DNA from: an uncultured Lachnospiraceae bacterium
Lineage (GTDB): Bacteria; Bacillota; Clostridia; Lachnospirales; Lachnospiraceae
Direction: 5' to 3'
Length of the DNA: 19,131 nucleotides
Assembly: GCA_934394615.1 (NCBI GenBank)
Contig: CAKRRJ010000044.1
Coordinates: 1 to 19,131, forward strand
Shown: positions 14,497 to 19,131 of the stretch, one piece after another
How the letters are laid out: each line of letters opens with the position of its first letter
Position numbering within the stretch: position 1 is the first letter of the stretch
Program-made: the position numbers and the translations under genes
The notes under the pieces: generated by a model
Told to the model about the DNA's origin: nothing
Database searches by the model: none
What the model saw: only the letters and a program-made list of their open reading frames with translations

Positions 14497-15264
14497 ATGG
14501 GAAGAATAATTGCTATTGCGAATCAGAAGGGTGGAGTGGGAAAGACCACAACCGCAATTAATTTATCTGCATGTCTGGCAGAGGCTGGCCAAAAGGTACT
14601 GGCCGTAGACTTCGATCCGCAGGGAAATGCAACCAGCGGATTGGGTTTTGAAAAGGGGCACATGGACAAAACTGTTTATGAGCTTCTGGTTGGAGAATGT
14701 ACACTGGAAGAATGCATTATTGAGGAAGTGCAGGAAAATCTGGACGTTCTTCCTTCAGATGTAAATCTTGCGGGTGCGGAGATTGAACTTCTGGATGTTC
14801 CCAATAAGGAAAAATTACTGAAGACGGAACTGGATAAAGTGGCAGACAATTACGATTATGTTATTATTGACTGCCCACCGTCATTGAGCCTGCTTACGAT
14901 TAACGCGCTGAATGCTGCGGACACAGTTTTGGTGCCAATTCAGTGTGAGTATTATGCACTGGAGGGATTAAGCCAGATCCTTCAGACTGTGGATCTGGTA
15001 AAGAAAAAAATGAATCCGAAGCTGGAACTGGAGGGCGTTGTATTTACTATGTATGACGCGAGAACAAATTTGTCCCTGCAGGTAGTTGAAAACGTGAAGG
15101 CGCATTTAAACAGGAACATTTATAAAACTATTATTCCGAGAAATGTCAGATTGGCAGAGGCGCCGAGCCATGGAAAGCCAATCAATCTGTATGATACGCG
15201 TTCAACAGGTGCAGAGAGTTATCGTTTATTGGCAGCAGAAGTAATTAGCAGAGGGGAAGAATAA
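14497..15264 (+). CDS. parA: Chromosome-partitioning ATPase ParA (Soj)
   Basis: 255 aa from the ATG at 14497, which has AAGGATGAT upstream and gives the typical Soj length and start (MGRIIAIANQ). A reading frame extends upstream to a TTG at 14455, but that is about where transcription should begin. ParA dimerises with ATP on DNA and, with ParB at parS, separates origins; in B. subtilis it also modulates DnaA. Visible are the deviant Walker A KGGVGKT at 11-17, DFDPQGNATSGLG from D38, and the DCPPSLSLLTINAL block. parB starts two bases after the stop, so the genes are coupled. Confidence 0.97.
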   Translation: MGRIIAIANQKGGVGKTTTAINLSACLAEAGQKVLAVDFDPQGNATSGLGFEKGHMDKTVYELLVGECTLEECIIEEVQENLDVLPSDVNLAGAEIELLDVPNKEKLLKTELDKVADNYDYVIIDCPPSLSLLTINALNAADTVLVPIQCEYYALEGLSQILQTVDLVKKKMNPKLELEGVVFTMYDARTNLSLQVVENVKAHLNRNIYKTIIPRNVRLAEAPSHGKPINLYDTRSTGAESYRLLAAEVISRGEE

Positions 15265-15266
15265 AG

Positions 15267-16340
15267 ATGGCAGGAGCAAAAAGAGGATTAGGAAGAGGAT
15301 TAGGTGCTTTATTTGGAGATGATACAGTAGAAGAGGTCATCGCCGAAGAAAAAGCAGAGAAAGCCGCAGAACGAAAGACACAGAGAGCAGCCATTAAGAC
15401 CAAAACAGAAAAAAATGGCAAGAAAATCAGCAGAAAAACAGAAAAAATTGAACAAATGGGCGTTGAGAACGCTGTGGAGAGCCAGATGACATCAAATCCT
15501 GGCTTTTCAGAGAGCAAAAAAACACAGGAAGAAGAGCTGATTCAGACAGAGCTGGAAGTCAAAGTGTCAGAAATTGAACCGAATCGGGATCAGCCAAGGA
15601 AGGTATTTGATGAGGCACAGCTGCAGGAACTGGCGGATTCTGTTCAAAAATATGGCGTTTTACAGCCACTTTTGGTACAGAAAAAGGGCGAAAGCTATGA
15701 GATTATTGCTGGAGAGCGCCGGTGGAGAGCTGCAAAACTGGCTGGTTTGAAGACGGTTCCGGTTGTAATTCGTGAGTATAGCCCGCAGCAGACCATGGAA
15801 ATTGCACTGATCGAGAATGTACAGCGGGAAAACTTAAATCCAATCGAGGAAGCACAGGCATATCAGCGTCTGATGCAGGAATTTTCTCTGAAACAGGAAG
15901 AAATCGCGGAGCGTGTATCGAAAAACCGTACAACCATTACCAACACAATGCGTCTTTTAAATCTGACTCCAGAGGTTCAGACTATGTTAATAGAAGGACG
16001 GATTAGCAGTGGACATGCGAGAGCACTCCTTGGAGTGAGCGATCCTGGACAGCAGTTAGAGCTTGCCAAAAGAGTCGAGCGGGAAAAATTAAGTGTCCGT
16101 GAGACTGAAAAAGCTGTTAAAATGCTGGGAAAAGAGAGAAAAGAAAAACAGAAACCAGAGATAAATGAGGCTGTTGAACTGGCATTTCAGGATATGGAAA
16201 ATCGTATGAAGACGATTATGGGAACAAAGGTCAATATTAGCCGTAAGGATAGATCAAAAGGCAAGATTGAAATCGAGTATTACTCCGAGGCAGAGCTGGA
16301 ACGTCTTGTAGAGATGATTGAAAGCATTCATTCGGTATAA
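15267..16340 (+). CDS. parB: Chromosome-partitioning protein ParB (Spo0J), long N-terminal linker
   Basis: 357 aa, longer than the 280-300 aa typical of Spo0J. Residues 5-17 (KRGLGRGLGALFG) are the N-terminal peptide that stimulates ParA. A Lys/Glu/Ala-rich low-complexity stretch (about 21-95) follows and accounts for the extra length. The CTPase/clamp domain has GERRWRA at 149-155 and ENVQREN at 183-189. The helix-turn-helix that reads parS is around 208-230, and the C-terminal dimerisation domain follows. The ATG lies two bases after parA with AGAGGGGAAG upstream. Three exact parS sites are within 2.1 kb. Confidence 0.97.
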   Translation: MAGAKRGLGRGLGALFGDDTVEEVIAEEKAEKAAERKTQRAAIKTKTEKNGKKISRKTEKIEQMGVENAVESQMTSNPGFSESKKTQEEELIQTELEVKVSEIEPNRDQPRKVFDEAQLQELADSVQKYGVLQPLLVQKKGESYEIIAGERRWRAAKLAGLKTVPVVIREYSPQQTMEIALIENVQRENLNPIEEAQAYQRLMQEFSLKQEEIAERVSKNRTTITNTMRLLNLTPEVQTMLIEGRISSGHARALLGVSDPGQQLELAKRVEREKLSVRETEKAVKMLGKERKEKQKPEINEAVELAFQDMENRMKTIMGTKVNISRKDRSKGKIEIEYYSEAELERLVEMIESIHSV

Positions 16341-16341
16341 T

Positions 16342-16369
16342 TATGTAAACTTTTGAAAATATGTAAACT
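16342..16369 (+). repeat. Two direct copies of TATGTAAACT, 18 bases apart
   Basis: Copies at 16342-16351 and 16360-16369 fall in the 50-base gap between parB and the DUF4446 gene. Role unknown; they could be a regulator site. Confidence 0.5.
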
Positions 16370-16390
16370 AGAAAGACAGGAAACAATTGT

Positions 16391-16912
16391 ATGGAAGGAA
16401 GCATTTTGAATAATTTAGGGTTTGATCCGGTGTATTTGCTGATTGCATCGGCTGTTCTGACCCTGATCTTACTTGTTGTAACAATACTCTGTCTGATCAA
16501 TATGCGAAAACTTTACCGTCGTTATGACGTTTTTATGCGTGGTAAAGATGCAGAAACGATGGAAAATATGATTATTGATCAGATGAACGATATTATAGAA
16601 CTAAAATCGCAGGATCGCTTTAATAAGGATTCGATTCGGACTGCAAATAAAAACAGCCGTGCTGCATTCCAGAAAATTGGAATTGTAAAGTATAATGCAT
16701 TTAAAGGAATGGGGGGCAATCTGAGTTTTGCATTGGCACTTCTGGATTATACAAACACCGGATTTGTGCTGAATTCCGTTCACAGCCGGGAAGGCTGTTA
16801 TCTGTATCTGAAGGATGTAGAGCGGGGGGAGACGGAAGTTCTGTTGGGCACAGAAGAAAAAGAGGCGCTGGAACAGGCGCTGGGTTACAAGGAGAAAAAA
16901 ACGGAGGTATAA
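16391..16912 (+). CDS. DUF4446 family membrane protein
   Basis: 173 aa. A strongly hydrophobic segment at about 12-37 (PVYLLIASAVLTLILLVVTI) gives a single N-terminal membrane anchor. A polar helical region (about 40-85) and a compact domain follow, with RAAFQKIGIVKYNAFKGMGG (about 90-109) and the motif LLDYTNTGFVLNSVHSREG. I recognise these as DUF4446, whose genes commonly follow parB in Clostridia. No biochemical role is known to me. It lies 50 bases after parB in the same direction and is probably part of the parAB transcript. The ATG at 16391 has AGGAAA upstream. Its stop codon lies inside the terminator stem. Confidence 0.88.
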   Translation: MEGSILNNLGFDPVYLLIASAVLTLILLVVTILCLINMRKLYRRYDVFMRGKDAETMENMIIDQMNDIIELKSQDRFNKDSIRTANKNSRAAFQKIGIVKYNAFKGMGGNLSFALALLDYTNTGFVLNSVHSREGCYLYLKDVERGETEVLLGTEEKEALEQALGYKEKKTEV

Positions 16913-16934
16913 CTTATAGTTATGCCTCTTTTTT
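16904..16934 (+). terminator. Intrinsic terminator of the parA-parB-DUF4446 operon
   Basis: GAGGTATAAC (16904-16913) pairs with GTTATGCCTC (16919-16928) with one G-U pair across a five-base loop. TTTTTT follows. The stem contains the TAA stop codon of the DUF4446 gene. Confidence 0.88.
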
Positions 16935-16935
16935 A

Positions 16936-16962
16936 TATGATAGGAAATTGCGTCCTATCATA
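16936..16962. repeat. Perfect 10-bp hairpin just after the terminator
   Basis: TATGATAGGA (16936-16945) and TCCTATCATA (16953-16962) are perfect complements around a seven-base loop. CAAAAAGC follows. It could mark the edge of the GC-rich block that follows. Confidence 0.7.
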
Positions 16963-16963
16963 C

Positions 16964-17061
16964 AAAAAGCGCTCCGCAGGGATGCGCACTCGGCGCAATG
17001 GTAGATGGTTGTCGAAGCAACCGCGCCTCGGCGCGAGAATCCGGCAAGCCGGATTCTTTTT
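16964..17061. repeat. GC-rich multi-hairpin block ending in a terminator-like stem
   Basis: A locally GC-rich block in an AT-rich gap. Inside are the hairpin GGTTG-TCGAAG-CAACC (17007-17022), the near-palindrome CGCGCCTCGGCGCG (17022-17035), and AGAATCCGG-CAAG-CCGGATTCT (17036-17057) followed by TTTT. The composition and tight run of stems suggest a dispersed repeat or a structured RNA. No coding signal is seen on either strand. Confidence 0.55.
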
Positions 17062-17160
17062 CATGCAAAGAAAATGACATGAGCAGACACGATAAGAAGA
17101 GCAAAAAACGCTTCAAATTGGAGAAGGAAAAAGAATGACGAAAGGTATATGACCTATAAA

Positions 17161-17329
17161 TTGGCACAACCATGCGATGAAAAGACACACATGGAAGATA
17201 TAGATGACACAGAAAATACAGAAATGACACACAATGACACATCAAATGGCACATCAAAATAACATATCGCGTGACAGTGACACAATTAAAATGACACACT
17301 ACATAGTGCAATTGGCACAAAATGACACA
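17161..17329 (+). repeat. Irregular array of an 8-bp motif, NTGRCACA (nine copies)
   Basis: Copies begin at 17161, 17204, 17224, 17234, 17246, 17277, 17291, 17312 and 17322, all in the same orientation. Start-to-start distances are 43, 20, 10, 12, 31, 14, 21 and 10 bases, mostly close to multiples of a helical turn. The spacers differ in sequence and length, so it is neither a simple tandem repeat nor a CRISPR. It may be a cluster of protein-binding sites or degenerate DNA. No intact gene overlaps it. Confidence 0.6.
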
Positions 17330-17484
17330 CTCTAAAGCTTAATGATAAACCCGACGGCTCCAAAGATGCCAAAAGTAGGCTTGACAATCCGGAAAAAGCA
17401 ATAGAAATGTGTGATCTGGCGGCAAAAAACAGGGATATATTAGAATGGCTAATAAAACAAAGAGAGAAGGATTTACCGTTTTGA
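17326..17484 (+). pseudogene. Probable remnant of a protein-coding gene (C-terminal end)
   Basis: An open frame of about 52 codons ends in TGA at 17482-17484 and has no start codon with a ribosome site. The peptide reads like a real soluble protein end: DNPEKAIEMCDLAAKNRDIL followed by EWLIKQREKDLPF. I do not recognise the family. Stops in the same frame lie just upstream (TGA at 17323) inside the NTGRCACA array. If it is a remnant, its 5' part has been lost or replaced. A short expressed peptide starting at the internal ATG (17413) cannot be excluded. Confidence 0.35.
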
Positions 17485-17559
17485 AAAGCAGGCTGTACTT
17501 AAAAAAGGAGGTGGTGTCTGTATACATTCCTATTTATAAGAGATTCCCGCAAAAGCATA

Positions 17560-17639
17560 GGAATTCCGATAGAATTCTATCTATCAGGCTCAATACTTAT
17601 GGAATCTATTTTATTTGCCTGTTTTTTTGCGCAAAAAAA
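17560..17639. repeat. Two perfect palindromes upstream of the adhE promoter
   Basis: GATAGAATTCTATC (17568-17581) is a perfect 14-base palindrome directly preceded by GGAATTCC (17560-17567). TTTTTTTGCGCAAAAAAA (17622-17639) is a perfect 18-base palindrome. It could be a bidirectional terminator (stem with T-run) or an operator. Both lie in the otherwise gene-free 180 bases before the promoter. Confidence 0.5.
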
Positions 17640-17665
17640 AGAACAAAAAATACAAAGAAAAAATA

Positions 17666-17700
17666 TTGACAATTATTTAACGAGTGTTATAATACTAACA
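17666..17700 (+). promoter_or_regulatory. adhE promoter overlapped by a Rex-type operator
   Basis: -35 TTGACA (17666-17671) and -10 TATAAT (17688-17693) are separated by 16 bases. The inverted repeat TGTTA-N6-TAACA (17685-17700) covers the -10 and matches the core of the Rex consensus TTGTTAA-N4-TTAACAA, apart from the outermost bases. Rex is the NADH-sensing repressor of fermentation genes in Gram-positive bacteria, and adhE is a known target in clostridia. Binding here would block RNA polymerase when NADH is low. A second everted repeat, TTTAACGA (17676-17683) and TCGTTAAA (17707-17714), brackets it. The leader is about 107 bases. Confidence 0.65.
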
Positions 17701-17806
17701 GATTGATCGTTAAAAAAATATCGAGAAACGATTGATTTTCAATATGACTGATCCAAATAAAGAAAATTATAAACCCCATTTCTAAATCATTGGAGGATAA
17801 GAAAAC

Positions 17807-19131
17807 ATGGCAAAGAAAGAGATGACAGCAGTTCCGGAAATCATCGACAGCGTAGAGGCACTGGAAGCAAAAATGGCCGCTATGCGTGAGGCACAGAAAG
17901 TATTTGCTACCTATACTCAGGAGCAGGTTGATAAAATTTTCCATGCTGCAGCGATCGCAGCAAACCAGATGCGTATCCCGTTAGCAAAAATGGCAGTGGA
18001 AGAGACTGGCATGGGTGTTGTAGAAGATAAAGTTATCAAAAACAACTACGCAGCAGAGCACATTCACAACGCATACAAGAATATGAAGACCTGCGGCGTG
18101 ATCGAGGAAGATAAGGCATATGGAATCAAGAAGATTGCAGAGCCGATCGGTCTGGTTGCTGCTGTTATCCCGACTACCAACCCGACTTCCACCGCAATCT
18201 TCAAAACCCTGATCTGCTTAAAGACCAGAAATGCTATTATCATTTCCCCACATCCGCGTGCAAAAGCCTGCACCATCGCAGCAGCTAAGGTTGTTCTGGA
18301 TGCAGCAGTAAAGGCTGGCGCTCCGGAAGGCATTATCGGCTGGATCGATGTTCCGTCTCTGGAACTGACCAATACCGTTATGAAAGATGCAGACATCATT
18401 CTGGCAACCGGCGGCCCGGGCATGGTAAAGGCAGCATATTCTTCCGGTAAACCGGCACTTGGCGTAGGCGCCGGCAATACTCCGGTTATCATCGATGAAA
18501 CCGCAGATGTGAAGATGGCGGTCAACTCCATCATTCATTCCAAGACCTTTGATAATGGTATGATCTGTGCATCTGAGCAGTCTGTAACGGTTCTTGCACC
18601 GATTTACGAGGCAGTGAAGAAAGAGTTCGCATATCGTGGATGCTACTTCTTAAAACCGGATGAGATTGAGAAAGTAAGAAAGACTATCCTCATCAATGGT
18701 TCCCTGAACGCGAAGATTGTAGGCCAGAGCGCATTCAAGATCGCGCAGATGGCTGGTGTTGAGGTTCCGGAGGATACCAAGATCCTGATCGGTGAGGTTG
18801 AGTCTGTGGATATCAGCGAGGAGTTCGCGCATGAGAAACTGTCTCCGGTTCTGGCTATGTACAAGGCTGAGACCTTTGACGAGGCAATCGCAAAAGCAGA
18901 GCGTCTGGTTGCAGACGGCGGTTACGGCCACACCTCTTCTCTCTATATTAATGTAAATGAGAAAGAGAAAATGGCAAAGCACGCAGCAGCCATGAAGACC
19001 TGCCGTATCCTGATCAACACTCCGTCTTCCCACGGCGGTATCGGCGATCTGTACAACTTCAAGCTGCTTCCGTCCCTGACACTGGGATGCGGCTCCTGGG
19101 GCGGCAACTCTGTTTCTGAGAACGTAGGCGT
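17807..19131 (+). CDS. adhE: Bifunctional acetaldehyde/alcohol dehydrogenase AdhE, N-terminal part (runs off the end)
   Basis: 441 codons from the ATG at 17807 (Shine-Dalgarno TGGAGGAT at 17791-17798) are open to the window end without a stop. The visible part is the CoA-acylating acetaldehyde dehydrogenase domain, which reduces acetyl-CoA to acetaldehyde with NADH. Seen are AEPIGLVAAVIPTTNPTS, ISPHPRAKAC, the GVGAGNTPVI motif from residue 219 and the catalytic Cys254 in GMICASEQ. The iron-dependent alcohol dehydrogenase half should follow outside the window, in a protein of about 870 aa. A stand-alone aldehyde dehydrogenase is possible, but the sequence looks like AdhE. Codons look optimised, as for a highly expressed fermentation enzyme. 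Confidence 0.93.
   Translation, partial: MAKKEMTAVPEIIDSVEALEAKMAAMREAQKVFATYTQEQVDKIFHAAAIAANQMRIPLAKMAVEETGMGVVEDKVIKNNYAAEHIHNAYKNMKTCGVIEEDKAYGIKKIAEPIGLVAAVIPTTNPTSTAIFKTLICLKTRNAIIISPHPRAKACTIAAAKVVLDAAVKAGAPEGIIGWIDVPSLELTNTVMKDADIILATGGPGMVKAAYSSGKPALGVGAGNTPVIIDETADVKMAVNSIIHSKTFDNGMICASEQSVTVLAPIYEAVKKEFAYRGCYFLKPDEIEKVRKTILINGSLNAKIVGQSAFKIAQMAGVEVPEDTKILIGEVESVDISEEFAHEKLSPVLAMYKAETFDEAIAKAERLVADGGYGHTSSLYINVNEKEKMAKHAAAMKTCRILINTPSSHGGIGDLYNFKLLPSLTLGCGSWGGNSVSENVG

Noticed and set aside
17079..17138. Tiny plus-strand frame (MSRHDKKSKKRFKLEKEKE)
   Set aside because: 19 codons, no convincing ribosome site, and nothing else supports translation; possibly part of the decayed region.
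16958..17320. Minus-strand frame of 120 codons rich in Cys-His pairs
   Set aside because: The CH pattern is just the complement of the NTGRCACA motif array, and the frame runs through the GC-rich hairpin block.
17161..17329. CRISPR array
   Set aside because: The repeated unit is only 8 bases, spacers range from 2 to 35 bases, and there are no cas genes.
17445..17669. A 74-codon plus-strand frame beginning ATG GCT AAT AAA
   Set aside because: No Shine-Dalgarno before the ATG; the AAGGAGG inside it is followed by no suitable start. It has Lys-rich low complexity, overlaps the palindromes and does not look like a protein.
17676..17714. TTTAACGA/TCGTTAAA as the Rex site itself
   Set aside because: The half-sites point outward and are 23 bases apart, unlike Rex sites. 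The nested TGTTA-N6-TAACA fits much better.

Overview
This is the replication-origin region of a low-to-mid GC Firmicute chromosome, most likely a Lachnospiraceae (Clostridia) member. The gene order gyrB-recF-yaaA-dnaN-dnaA / rpmH-rnpA-yidD-yidC-jag-mnmE-mnmG-rsmG, the soj/spo0J-type parA-parB pair with three consensus parS 16-mers, a DUF4446 gene and a clostridial-type AdhE support this. I would not name a species.

Layout. 1-4218 (minus strand): start of gyrB, then recF, yaaA, dnaN and dnaA, all transcribed away from the origin. DnaA boxes lie on both sides of dnaA, as in the bipartite Bacillus subtilis origin. The dnaA-dnaN gap carries what looks like a complete unwinding module (box, G/C run, DnaA-trio-like triplets, AT-rich tract). 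The dnaA-rpmH gap carries a very dense box cluster. 4535-12220 (plus strand): a strong promoter starts rpmH (44 aa). After an attenuator-like terminator come the protein-export and RNA genes rnpA, yidD, yidC and jag, then the tRNA/rRNA modification genes mnmE, mnmG and rsmG.

12221-12799 has no gene but holds three consecutive long imperfect palindromes (105-197 bp). A fourth of the same style (173 bp) lies between jag and mnmE. 12800-14260 (minus strand, lagging for this arm): a glyoxalase-I-like gene and an alpha/beta-hydrolase-fold gene whose catalytic motifs are all degenerate. Consensus parS sites lie on both sides of the latter. 14497-16912 (plus strand): parA, parB and a DUF4446 membrane protein, closed by a terminator.

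16913-17806 is about 0.9 kb without a convincing intact gene. In order it contains hairpins, a GC-rich multi-hairpin block, an irregular array of an 8-bp NTGRCACA motif spaced near multiples of a helical turn, a probable gene remnant, two palindromes, and a strong promoter whose -10 box is covered by a Rex-type inverted repeat. The promoter drives adhE, whose acetaldehyde dehydrogenase half runs off the window end.

Most of the window is conserved housekeeping. The unusual material is in the intergenic structures, the degenerate hydrolase beside parS, and the block upstream of adhE. No new defence or mobile system is visible.
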